Part shown: piece after piece, positions 1-8,663 of the stretch | Numbering within the stretch: the first letter of the stretch is position 1 | How the letters are laid out: every line of letters begins with the position of its first letter | From: Phoronis ovalis | Taxonomy: Eukaryota; Phoronida; Phoronidae | Length of the DNA: 13,609 nt | Direction: 5' to 3' | Assembly (NCBI GenBank): GCA_028565635.1 | Contig: JAOXYB010037262.1 | Span: forward strand, 1-13,609 | The notes under the pieces: generated by a model | The model's input: the letters and a program-made list of their open reading frames with translations, nothing else | The model's database searches: none | What the model was told of the DNA's origin: nothing | Program-made: the position numbers and the translations under genes

Positions 1-64
1 GAGATTTTTCGATGTCCGGACGTTTAGCCCCAAGATATGCCGTCCGGTAACCGGACGTTTAGCC
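1..64. repeat. GC-rich direct repeat with palindrome at window edge
   Basis: The 14-mer CCGGACGTTTAGCC occurs at 16-29 and again at 51-64, a 35-bp offset. The second copy overlaps a perfect palindrome made of CGTCCGGT (41-48), one central A, and ACCGGACG (50-57). The block is far richer in G+C and CpG than the AT-rich sequence that follows, so it is probably the end of a repeat cut by the window edge. The family is not recognised. Confidence 0.6.
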
Positions 65-1425
65 ACGGCCTTTTTTTTTAATGTTCGTTGATTGACCAGA
101 TTGATAGTTTGTCATTTCTTTAGGGTCTTGAAATCAGTTTTATAACATTTTTATGTTACTGACTTCTTAATGTTGTAAATTCATTTTGATTTTGTATAAT
201 GACTATAAACAGAAAACGTGGCCAACACATTTTATCCCTGGGGTCTCTTGGATACATTTTGGGGTGGAGTGTGCCACTGAGGGAAAAAAAATTAACAACC
301 CTATAGTTTTATTAGATATTGTACACTATTTTAATTTTTGCTTGAAAAGTAGAACTGAAATATACTTTTCCAAAAGAGAACTAAGTCTCGAAATCTAGAC
401 CCAAAATATACTATAGCAGAGTAAATGATACGTACCCCGGAACATACTAAGATTCGTTGAAAAAAGGTTCTTCATCCAGGGGCACATCCCCGTCAGGTCC
501 ATACACTAAGTGACCCCCTCCATATATTACTGCTGAGATATGTATTTCAGCAATATAATGATGCATGATTTAATTTGTATAATAAAAACTTGTATTACCT
601 TTAAGCTATTGCTTGTTATACTTAAAGCATGGTACCAAAATGTAAGACAGTTTGCAAGTTTACATAAGTAGAAATGTCTAAGACCAGTGACTGTTTTTAA
701 TACTAAAAGAATTTCCGTGACTTTCCCTACCTATTTAATGGCAAAAGTCTAGGACGGCCTAGAATAATTTGATGCCTGGGAGTTACTAATCATTCCACAA
801 ACACTGATAATAGATACATATTTATAAATAAACATTGTCCTCTATTCACAAGTCAATTATTAATGATAATATTATATTATACCGAAATAAATAATTATAT
901 TCTTTTTTCTTACTAAAGATTTCTTAAATATATACTTTTAAAATGTATTTTCTATGGTGTGCACGTAGTTTGTTAACGTTTCTGAAACTGTGAATTAAAG
1001 ATTGAAGGTTTTAATTATAGTGGTTAAATTTAGGTGCAATAATTTAACTTTATCATACATGGGTTACCAACTTGATGACACTATTGAGACATAGTCAGTC
1101 ATGTCCTATATAAAGGGACTGGCCTAGTAATGTGGGAACTGAATAATTTTCTGTTTGATATATAACAATGAGAACAATATATACCATTATTAATATAGAT
1201 TTTAATGTGGTTTGATGTATAAACATTCTACAGTAGTAATGATAAGATAAAAACTATGGTTTTTAGAACCTTGCTATATTTCCTAAGCAGTATCATCTTT
1301 CACCTTGATAAGACACTGTTTTGCTAAGAATCTTGACATCTCTGTAAGATGTACAGCAAAGCTCGAGCAAACAGTTTTGCTTAATATTACAAAATGCTTC
1401 TTCAGTAAAAACAAAAATGCTATGG
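65..1425. other. non-coding AT-rich region, no gene seen
   Basis: No recognisable exon, RNA gene or repeat family was found on either strand. The longest open frame (186-398, 70 codons) has low-complexity, random-looking content and no flanking splice signals. The stretch is either intergenic 5' flank or part of a leader intron of the CYRI gene. The sequence alone does not decide which. Confidence 0.5.
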
Positions 1426-1472
1426 GATGCTTGTGTAAAGCTTTTAATATGAGATGCTTATGTAAAGATTTT
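1426..1472. repeat. 27-bp tandem duplication
   Basis: GATGCTTGTGTAAAG at 1426-1440 is repeated as GATGCTTATGTAAAG at 1453-1467, and both copies are followed by a short T-rich run. The copies differ at one of 15 positions and lie 27 bp apart, so this is a local duplication. The open frame that crosses it (1305-1562) looks like chance. Confidence 0.6.
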
Positions 1473-2318
1473 TTTAAACTACTGTCAGTGTGTCATGCAT
1501 TTAGTTATAAATTTCCGTTTGTGAAACTGAATATTTTCCTGTTTCATGCAATTACACTGTAATCGAAAACTTCCTGTAAGGATGTTCCTTTTCAGTAAAT
1601 ATTTGTTAAGTTTGCCTGTTCTGTTTATTTCTGTTGTCAATATGTAGAGTCAGAAAACAGAAGTTAAACAATTAGCAGCAAGTACATTCATTTATGTTTT
1701 ACAGCTAACACCCTCAGAATTTATTTATGTTTTTTTTACCCTATTGGATAATGAAGTGTAAAATTTATATGTAATTTAATATTTTAAATATTACACAAAA
1801 TGTTCTAAACTGGCAACATGAAAACCTTATTATCATATACAGTTACTTGAACAGATGGAGTATGTAATTTCAACACAAGACACTTGATTGTTAATTAGGT
1901 ACTATTAATCAAAACTTTGCAGATAATTTATTCACTTCTATATTCTATAAGTTTAATAAAGACAAAATATAATATTGAAATTTGCAAATCAAAGTAACAC
2001 AAATTGTTGATGCACAATTGAGATAATCAAATTATTAGGGGGAGAGAGATGACTGATCAAGAACAAATGTTAAAAACAGGTAATTTTTTTTCTAAGATTC
2101 TTCAAATGCAAAAGTATAATTTGTCATTGTGTATATAATTTTATGATGGGAAAATTATTTTATTCTCCCTCTATCAACACCTTTTTGGCTTTTCAGATGT
2201 ATAAATTGTTTTTTTCAAATTTGAAAGGGGTTCAGGGTAACAAATTAAGTTATAAACATTGAAGAATGTGAATGGGGCTTAAATAAAACACTGAGTGAAA
2301 ACCTAGAAACATGTTTTA
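1473..2318. other. non-coding AT-rich region with two speculative start exons
   Basis: No gene is recognised here. Two short ATG frames end at GT donors in the same phase as the first CYRI intron: 2049-2079 (10 codons) and 2146-2236 (30 codons, beginning MGKLF). Neither ends in the conserved FxDFE motif that precedes exon 2, so both are listed only as speculative alternatives in the findings. Confidence 0.4.
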
Positions 2319-2678
2319 TGTGGCGGATCAGTTATTCCCATTATCATTGCAATATTGTTATGTTTTGATGAAGGTCCCGAGTTTGAAACCGAGATGTGTC
2401 AGATATTTGAATTCTGGCCTTCCAAATGATAAAGACTAATTTTCCAATCATTTGAGCTTGGTTCTCAGATATAAAATGGCAGTATGGTCTCTGTTAGATA
2501 TGCTTCTCAGGGATGTTAAAAATGTTTGTAAATTGTACCTGACCATCACCAGGCTTTCCACTACTGTTAAGCATATTAAGTGTGGGAGTATGCGATGGAC
2601 TAGACCTTTTAGTATGAAGGTAGAAGTAGAAGTAGAAGTAGGCATATTGGGCTAAACCTGGAGTAAATAAAATAATAA
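2319..2678 (+). mobile_element. degenerate tRNA-derived SINE
   Basis: A tRNA-like head is visible. TGGCGGATCAGTTA near 2321-2334 resembles a Pol III A box, and GAGTTTGAAACC at 2379-2390 resembles a B box (consensus GGTTCGANNCC) with one or two substitutions. A body of about 250 bp follows, then a (GTAGAA)n run at 2620-2641 and an A-rich AAATAAAATAATAATA-type tail ending near 2678. No clear target duplication was found, so both ends are approximate. The open frames at 2448-2655 on both strands are by-products of this repeat. The family name is unknown. Confidence 0.5.
2620..2641. repeat. (GTAGAA)n microsatellite
   Basis: Three and a half perfect hexamer units sit near the 3' end of the SINE-like sequence. 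On the opposite strand they generate an artificial Ser-Thr run. Confidence 0.8.
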
Positions 2679-3167
2679 TACTTTTTAAAAATGTTAATTA
2701 TTGTTTTATTTAGAAACACAGAACTGGGTGGATATAAATTGGAATCAAATAAAGGTTTATTAATGTCTTGATTAACTTGGTACAAATGTTTGCTTAAAAA
2801 GAATTAGGTATGAAAAGAGTTCCTTTTTGATTTTTAATTTTCTAACAAGGAATAGGGTTTTGGTTCTGGCAAGCAAGTCTACAAAAGCATGTTATTTTTT
2901 AAGTGACGTTGTACTCCTTTGTACATATACAACAATGTGGCCAAGTGGATTTTAAGGTATAGATTCACTTATTTAGTTTTACCTTTTTACTTGCAGTTTA
3001 TACCAGATTCAGACTTGTTCAGACATCTATAGTTGATCTAATTGTTACTACATACTCATTTATTAGAACTGGTGTCTTCATGAAAATCTCTTTGTATAAA
3101 TATTCAACAGGAAAAGATAGGTACTTTATATTAATAAAAGGAATGTTTAACACAGTTAGCGAAAGGC
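2679..3167. other. non-coding region, nothing recognised
   Basis: AT-rich sequence without exon-like coding potential, tRNA-like boxes or obvious inverted repeats. It ends at GAAAGGC (3161-3167), the left copy of the probable target duplication of the adjoining element. Confidence 0.5.
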
Positions 3168-3603
3168 CCGGGAGGTCACTTAATAGTAAGTGATGACGGG
3201 TATACGGTGCTCAATGGGTCTCTTTTTCGGCAAGGCGTCAGTTTCAAATGAACATTTTTACTATTTATTTTATCTTGTCTGGGTCAAGGGTCTGCCATTT
3301 AACTTAAGACCTATCTCTCCGCTTTAAAAGGGACTTTTTTCACAATTTCAAAGAAACCAGCAAGAAACCAGGACAAGAACATCTTCATTGGTTAACAATG
3401 CGGCGGTACCATTATTGATATTTTTCCTTATATTCTGGTCAAGGGTAGCTTTTTGATGATTTTTGTTTCAGGTTGTAGTTTTTTTTTGATGATTTTTGTT
3501 TCAAGGTGTAGGTATTTTTCAAAATTCGTTCCTCAGGGCGGAGTTTCTCAATTTTTTATTGCCAGACTTACTTGTACACAATCTTTTGTAGTGACCCCCC
3601 GGT
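3168..3603. mobile_element. non-autonomous inverted-repeat element with probable TSD
   Basis: The left end CCGGGAGGTCACT (3168-3180) pairs with the right end AGTGACCCCCCGG (3590-3602) with one mismatch in 13. GAAAGGC lies immediately outside on the left (3161-3167) and again at 3604-3610, one base beyond the right arm. This is consistent with a 7-8 bp target-site duplication. There is no transposase frame, so it is MITE-like, about 435 bp. The left end resembles repeats I have seen in several marine invertebrate genomes (inference from memory). It also holds an internal 28-bp duplication. Confidence 0.6.
3451..3511. repeat. 28-bp direct duplication
   Basis: The segment 3451-3478 (TTTTGATGATTTTTGTTTCA plus 8 bases) recurs at 3484-3511 with two mismatches at a 33-bp offset. 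It lies inside the inverted-repeat element. Confidence 0.75.
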
Positions 3604-4089
3604 GAAAGGCCTTCCAAAGAGTTATTTTTTCCACTCTCCCGTCCTCCACTTTATAGGGGTTGAAACTAAAGCTATAAATCTGTTGAAGGTAAATATCTTT
3701 TTTTTGAGCTCTGACCATGGATCATATTTTCTTGAACTTTGTTTAAATGCCCAAGAAGATAACTAATTAGTCTGATAAATATTGATTTTAAATTATGACA
3801 GAATTTGTTAAGATTTACTATAAGTCTTTGTATGCTCGTTATTTAAGAGAGCTGAGAAGTAATTGTGGCTATTGCAAATCAATAATGTTTTCTTTATTCA
3901 CTAAATGATTGTCTTTTGATAGTGCTGATTTAGTGTCAATGTATATTGATCATTGTTCTAATTGTGTTGTTTTAGATAGTGTGGGATTTACATATATCTG
4001 CCAGTCACTCCCAGCATCATCGTGGGTATTTTTCGTTATAAAACTCATGTGCGCTTCTCTCAACTGAACTTGACCAAGTGTATTACGTG

Positions 4090-4144
4090 CAACACTGAAG
4101 TGTTGTCTTGGTACCCTGTACCCCAAAACTTGTGTTGTCTTGGT
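4090..4144. repeat. 7-bp hairpin with 13-bp direct repeat
   Basis: CAACACT (4090-4096) pairs perfectly with AGTGTTG (4099-4105) across a 2-base centre. GTGTTGTCTTGGT is found at 4100-4112 and again at 4132-4144, so part of the hairpin arm has been locally duplicated at a 32-bp offset. Confidence 0.6.
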
Positions 4145-4584
4145 GCCGGATACATAGCTGTCAAGTTTCCCATTGTGAGTGTGAAATTCACGTTTTATAG
4201 CTCCTGCCATTGCTTTCAACAGAAATTTGTCTTAAAAAAAACAAATCTCTCCAAAATTTGCCAACTTGACAGGTATGCAGATACCATTTTTTTGATTGCA
4301 TATTACAATCCAATTTACTGAGTTTTCTTGCAGCATAATTACTTTTATTTATTTTACTCCTAGAAGAATAAGACTAAGATCTGCTGGAAATGTAGCATTA
4401 CCCAGGGGCATTACTTCCAACAATATCATATGGCAGGGTTAATCTGTCTCTTTCAATGTGCACTACTTTTGTGTCATCAACTGTCTAACATGTAAAAAAG
4501 GCAATTTTTTTTCAGGAACTCTGTAAAAATCAATTTGTTTCTGGGAAAAGTTTGAAGAAAATAATTACATCAGCCACTGTAAAT

Positions 4585-4609
4585 GCATCAGTTGTTGATA
4601 AACTGATGC
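4585..4609. repeat. perfect 9-bp stem hairpin
   Basis: GCATCAGTT (4585-4593) and AACTGATGC (4601-4609) are exact reverse complements around a 7-base loop. No T-run or larger RNA fold around it was recognised. Confidence 0.6.
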
Positions 4610-4892
4610 TAAATAAATCCTAATTGAATTTGTATGTCCTCCCTTCCAGAATCCCATTGAAAGCAACTACTGCAGTTTGCAGCTATTGTTCTGATGAGGC
4701 GATGAATGTCTAATGATCAGTTATTTTTAATAAACCCGCTCCCACCACGGATGTACATAAGTCAAGTCTATACTTAACATACTATATAGTATGCAAAAAA
4801 GTTAGAGATTACCAGATAAATTTATATTTCACATGTATTTTATTTGAATGACATGCATCCACACCTGCATACACCCACACATATGCACCCAT

Positions 4893-4908
4893 ACACACAC
4901 ACACACAC
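4893..4908. repeat. (AC)8 microsatellite
   Basis: A perfect dinucleotide run at the end of a CA-rich, imperfect stretch (about 4855-4908). It directly abuts the left end of the following inverted-repeat element. The sequence just past that element's right end also starts ACACA, so the element appears to have inserted at this run. Confidence 0.85.
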
Positions 4909-4909
4909 C

Positions 4910-5206
4910 CCCAGGGGGCAGTCAATATGAAAGTGGGTACCCATGTTCCAACGTGGGTTTTCAAAAAAGCCCCTAACGAAGTGAAATTCTGCAAAAAATA
5001 CACCCCTAAGGAAGTGAGTTTTTTGAAAAAATACCCCTAAAGAAGTGTCACAACTCCAAAAAAACCACCCTTTTCGTGATTTTAGCCAAAACAGACCCTA
5101 AGCGCGTAACGTGTGTTACACGCCAGCGGTTCGAAAAACATACCCTTTCGCGCAAAATTTTGTTGGAACATGCGTACCCACTTTCATATTGACCCCCCCC
5201 CCTGGG
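4910..5206. mobile_element. foldback/MITE element of about 300 bp with long TIRs
   Basis: The left arm (4910-4952) and right arm (5162-5206) are reverse complements over about 43 bp. The shared core GTCAATATGAAAGTGGGTAC is identical, and the arms differ mainly in the length of the terminal G/C run (GGGGGCA against ten Gs). The interior carries three tandem units starting CCCCTAANGAAGTG at 4970, 5003 and 5034, plus a weaker CCCTAAGCGC echo near 5096. There is no transposase, so it is non-autonomous. The superfamily is undetermined because a target duplication cannot be separated from the AC-rich flank. Confidence 0.75.
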
Positions 5207-6509
5207 ACACAATATAAACTTTGCAACTGCAACTTTCTAAATTTGTAACTTCTCTGAGTAGGTCATTGTTTTGGTTTAAAACATTAAAGTTTTGAAACTT
5301 GAAAGAATACAAGTCAAAAACACTCCTACTACACAGCTGAAACTTTGTATAAATAATCTGTACATATATAACTTTAAAACTGTGTCAGGTATTTTGCTTG
5401 GTTAAAAAAATATGAATTTTCATCACTTCAGTTTTGCTATTTTTGTTTCTGATGCATAAACTTTGAAAATTCTTGTCTTTTGAACAATGTAAAATTTCAA
5501 TAATCTGAGGTTTTTGACGTATATTCTTTGAAATTACAATACAAAAACTTAACTTTTTTAACCGAAAATAGTAGCTGTACAGGTCATATGATCTACTTGA
5601 ATTGAGCAAAGAAGAAGTTACAGATTTAAAAAGTTTGAGTTGTATACTTTTGACTGTCTATCAATTATATAGTAAGTGTGAATAATATACACTACCTTAA
5701 TAGTTTTACTTTTAATTCTGTTCCTTGCACTTGACTTGCTGTTTACTATATTTGACATGGCTGGAAAAAGCAATTGCTGAAAGGTTATGGTTAAATGAAT
5801 AACATTTTGTGTGTGGTTATAGTCAGCATTCTTGCTCATATTCTTTCGCAGCTGCATAACAAGTGAAAAAATAGTGATTTTGTTTTGCTCGAATTTCAGA
5901 GCATTCCCAATAAAAACATAAAATCTTTCTTAATTGGTGTGTTATGATTCTAAACTTTTCATGTTGAATTAAATTGATTATATTTCATATTTTTGGAAAA
6001 TTTGATGAACTTGAACATTTATTTTTATAAACATGCAAGTGTGTGTCGTACTGTATATAATATTATTTTTCGGACCATGTTTTGTGCTATATGTACAAAA
6101 TAGTTCAATTGATTTTATGTTTTTACATCAAATCATGTTGCTATTTCCAAAGTTGTCTGATGCTGATGTATGTGCTAGAAAAGGAAATTAAATCATTTAT
6201 GAGTAAGCGCTGATTAAATTATTGGAAAATTAATAAGCTGATAAAATATCAACATTGTTGGCCAAATACTAAATGTAGTCAATAGTGTTGGCTGTGTGGA
6301 ATTCTAGATGTGGAATATATTAAACATAGTTTCTGGAAAATGTTTGCCAGTGACAGAGCTTAAAGTTCTTAATCTAGTTTAGTCAACGAAAAACAAGAAT
6401 TTTGAAAATACGTGGTCATAGGCATATAACATTATTACAATGCTGCAATAGCCCATCAATCCTATTCCTCTGGCGCATCAGAAGAAACAAAAAACATGAA
6501 GGATATTTA
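5207..6509. other. non-coding AT-rich region, no gene seen
   Basis: Low-complexity, A/T-rich sequence. The minus-strand open frames at 5385-5609 and 5618-5857 are Lys/Ile/Asn/Ser-rich as expected from base composition, without domain signals or splice context. No structured repeat was recognised. Confidence 0.5.
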
Positions 6510-6616
6510 ATACTCACAAGGCTAATGAACTCGGACTTAATGAAAAAAAACTGGATCCAGTCCTGTAAGATTATTCTGAACCATACTACTATTTAATTAA
6601 GAAACCTTGTGAGTAT
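6510..6616. repeat. 12-bp perfect inverted repeat pair
   Basis: ATACTCACAAGG (6510-6521) and CCTTGTGAGTAT (6605-6616) are exact reverse complements enclosing 83 bases. This could be a very small foldback element, but no target duplication is visible and the arms do not extend further, so coincidence is possible. Confidence 0.45.
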
Positions 6617-7350
6617 GTAGTGAAGTCCAAACTGAAACCTGTATAAAGGTTTTCTAGATGACACTAGCATTCAATTTAGCACTGTTGTGAGCAGCTAGCA
6701 TGTAATCAAGTCAAATTCTATTCTAGAAGGTTCAGAGCTTGTATTGCTATTTCTATTTTGGTATTTAAGCATTGAATGTATGCACAGTTACTTTTGTAAG
6801 TATGTTCAGTACTAATTATGGTACAGCACATTAGCCAAAATTCTCAACTTGTGGTAAATTACAGATCCCATATTGTCTTATTATTAATAATATATAAACA
6901 GGAAGGTATTACCATATTGTCTTATAGCAGGAATAGAGAAATGTCTTCTACTTCCTTGTTCCAAGTTTTAGAGATACAGGCAATTTTAGACATAAGCAGC
7001 AATTTATTGATCTATGCCTTCTATGCAAGGGATTGTGAAATCAAAGGTTATTTGTTGACTACAGAAATAGTATTATGTAGAGAAGGTGCCAGGTTGTTTT
7101 AAAAAATGTAGTTGTAGACATGATACCATGAAGCCATTAATAATTGTCTTGTTTGACTAATGAAGTGTGAAACTGCCTTGATTTGTATTTTTATTTGCTA
7201 TAACATGTATATATATTGCATGCTGTAATATAAGGAAGTATATCTTTTTGAAGCTTGTTTACTTAACCTTATAACCATTTGAAAAGTGTAAACCCAGGGT
7301 CTAAAAATTGAAAATAGCTAAATTATATTGTGAAATTGTTTATTTTGTAG
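6617..7350. other. non-coding sequence upstream of the start exon, probable leader intron
   Basis: The stretch ends in a pyrimidine-leaning tract and TTTTGTAG at 7343-7350, a good 3' splice site placed 38 bases before the CYRI start codon. This suggests it is the end of an intron in the 5' UTR whose donor lies further upstream. The open frame at 6818-7102 has no family resemblance. Confidence 0.5.
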
Positions 7351-7388
7351 ATTTCAACACTGAGATTGTGTTGTGATTCTGGATTGGA
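7351..7388 (+). other. CYRIB: 5' UTR part of the first coding exon of CYRI
   Basis: If the 3' splice site at 7349-7350 is used, the exon opens with 38 untranslated bases before ATG at 7389. The acceptor has a T-rich tract and a canonical AG. Alternatively transcription could start near here, but no core promoter element is evident. The inferred leader exon has not been located. Confidence 0.5.
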
Positions 7389-7464
7389 ATGGGGAAATTA
7401 CTGAGTGTGTTGTCGAAAGACAACCCTCCATCATCAAAAGTTGACATATTTGTGGATTTTGAGA
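7389..7464 (+). CDS. CYRIB: CYRI/FAM49 exon 1 coding part: N-myristoylated start
   Basis: Encodes residues 1-25, starting MGKLLSVLSK and ending DIFVDFE. It ends after the first base of codon 26, at the strong donor A|GTAAGT (7465). Gly2 with Ser6 fits the N-myristoylation consensus, and vertebrate CYRI-B is known to be myristoylated on Gly2. The closing FVDFE matches the FFLDFE that precedes the NAQP motif in vertebrate CYRI-A and CYRI-B. The start is chosen because the family begins MGxLL and no in-frame upstream ATG lies in the exon. CYRI proteins bind GTP-loaded Rac1 at the plasma membrane and oppose Scar/WAVE activation, limiting lamellipodia. Invertebrates usually carry one gene equivalent to both vertebrate paralogues, so the symbol is approximate. 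Confidence 0.92.
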
Positions 7465-7673
7465 GTAAGTCCTGCAGTATTATCCAATACCAAATAATTT
7501 ATGAACATTTGGTGTGGTAGTATGTAACATGCATTCTTGGCATCTGCATGTAGATAAGGCATTGAAATTGATTGGATGATCAGTAAACAGGATGTCTAGC
7601 TTAATTAATTGTACAAAATGTCTATAGTGTACCTGCCAAGGTTTGGTTACAAATGTGGGTAAGTAAAGTTAAG

Positions 7674-7869
7674 TCTGTTCTGGACCATATTTGGCCCATC
7701 AGGCCTGGGCTTATACCGGCTTAAGTGGCATTAAGCAGAATGTACTCTGCTTGGATAGGATGCTAGGCTAACGCGGGTTACTTCCCAATGTTATAACACT
7801 GGCACCAATTTTTACACCTGAGTAGAGAGAAGCAAATGAGGTTAAAGTGCCTTGCTTAGACCACACACC
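7674..7869. repeat. dispersed repeat fragment
   Basis: The stretch runs from the TTTGGCCC/GGCCTGGGCTTAT area (about 7690-7714), through GGATAGGATGCTAG (7754-7767) and GAGTAGAGAGAAGCAAATGA (7820-7839), to AAGTGCCTTGCTTAG (7845-7859). From memory this closely resembles a very common interspersed repeat of bivalves and other deuterostome and lophotrochozoan genomes, in which a tRNA-like segment often follows. Family assignment is inference, and the boundaries are approximate. Confidence 0.5.
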
Positions 7870-7881
7870 AAAAATGAAGGT

Positions 7882-7980
7882 TGTTTTTAACGGGTGAAAG
7901 CCTTCAAAAACTGAGTCAGTTTTTATTTTTATTTTAAAAAAGTGTTTAACGGGCAAAAGCCCTTAAAAACTAGTCGGTCA
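7882..7980. repeat. imperfect tandem duplication, two units about 60 bp apart
   Basis: TTTAACGGGTGAAAGCCTTC (7886-7905) is echoed by TTTAACGGGCAAAAGCCCTT (7945-7964). Both are followed by AAAAACT and a GTC-containing segment. Each unit also has a small internal GGGC/GCCC-type inverted match (GGGCAAAAGCCC is a perfect hairpin in the second). It sits between the dispersed repeat and the tRNA-like sequence. Confidence 0.65.
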
Positions 7981-8160
7981 CGCTTTTTTTTTAGTGTTAA
8001 AAGAGAAGAAAACATATTTTGAATCAGATATCACTGCGAGAATTTGGGTTTCGTGTTTTTTACAATAAAATAAATAAAAAATTTAAAATGCTGAAATTTG
8101 AAGCTATTGAACCCATTAAACACCTGGTTTTTTTTTGGTGCTTAGGAACACACTCACTAA

Positions 8161-8226
8161 TGACCAATGCGGGATTCGAACCTGCAGCCTTTTGATTTGC
8201 AGTCCGACACTTACCATTGTGTCCCC
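8161..8226 (-). mobile_element. tRNA-Cys-like SINE head (not a functional tRNA)
   Basis: Read on the minus strand the segment starts GGGGACACAATGGTAAG and contains a Cys-type anticodon region, GGACTGCAAATC (loop CTGCAAA, anticodon GCA). It then has a T arm, GCAGG TTCGAAT CCCGC, with one mismatch. GGTTCGAATCC is a perfect B box. The D arm is reduced, the anticodon stem is mismatched, and the acceptor ends do not pair, so it is a SINE head or tRNA relic. It probably relates to the dispersed repeat at 7674-7869, from which about 290 bp now separate it. Confidence 0.6.
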
Positions 8227-8285
8227 TCATTACAAATGTGGGTACTGCAAAGTAATTTTAGTTTGAAATTTTGTTGCAAGTAGGG

Positions 8286-8490
8286 GGTGTTATCAGGCAT
8301 GGGAAAACTGCAGAAAATACCCGATATTCTCCGATTTGACCCCTGAAATATCCGATTGAAAAACGTGTTGCAAAAAATGTCTAGTAAATGTTGGATCACC
8401 TCCGATGGAGGCCAAAAATATCTGAATGTTTTTTAGTGCCAGACATTTTCTAAAATATCTGATAAAATTTTCCCCATGCCTGGGTGTTAT
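8286..8490. mobile_element. hAT-type MITE with 8-bp target duplication
   Basis: The element is 8294-8482 (189 bp). Its left end CAGGCATGGGAAAA (8294-8307) mirrors its right end TTTTCCCCATGCCTG (8468-8482), with a single G length difference. It is flanked by identical 8-mers GGTGTTAT at 8286-8293 and 8483-8490. An 8-bp target duplication with terminal CAGG...CCTG is the hallmark of the hAT superfamily. There is no transposase frame, so it is non-autonomous. The interior has several CCGAT motifs. The minus-strand open frame at 8211-8399 is a by-product. Confidence 0.85.
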
Positions 8491-8663
8491 CCAGATAGCT
8501 AAATTTTGTTATATTTTAAACCTGGCATGAGCTTAAATGGCATTCCTTTTTATGCCTGTCTCATGAATGGGTATTTTATAGTCATACCCTCTATGCTTTT
8601 GCCACAAAAACAGTTTTAAGTCATAATTAGATCAACTTCATATAACTTTATGATAAATATAGG

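Larger units (their letters stand above)
3604..4909. other. non-coding region with two perfect hairpins and an (AC)8 run
   Basis: No exon is recognised. The overlapping open frames at 3950-4219 (minus) and 4022-4321 (plus) resemble no known family and lack convincing splice context. The stretch holds two perfect short hairpins and a CA-rich stretch ending in an (AC)8 run, each listed separately. Confidence 0.5.

Noticed and set aside
1081-1140. TATATAAA near 1107-1114 as a core promoter of the gene
   Set aside because: TATA-like words are common by chance in such AT-rich sequence, and no leader exon or donor can be tied to it.
2448-2655. Frames on both strands with Ser-Thr or Val-Glu repeats
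   Set aside because: They are produced by the (GTAGAA)n microsatellite and SINE body.
3950-4321. Overlapping open frames on both strands (89 and 99 codons), the longest in the window
   Set aside because: Neither translation resembles a known family, neither has convincing splice borders, and frames of this length are expected by chance in 13.6 kb.
4970-5067. Three units at 31-33 bp spacing, considered as a CRISPR-like array
   Set aside because: The conserved part is only about 14 bases, the units lie inside a transposon-like element, and this is an animal genome.
6818-7102. 94-codon plus-strand frame just upstream of the CYRI start exon
   Set aside because: Its hydrophobic, low-information sequence shows no domain, and it is separated from the gene by a stop and by the acceptor at 7350.
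8161-8226. Functional tRNA-Cys gene
   Set aside because: The B box and anticodon region fit, but the D arm is reduced, the anticodon stem is mismatched and the acceptor ends do not pair.
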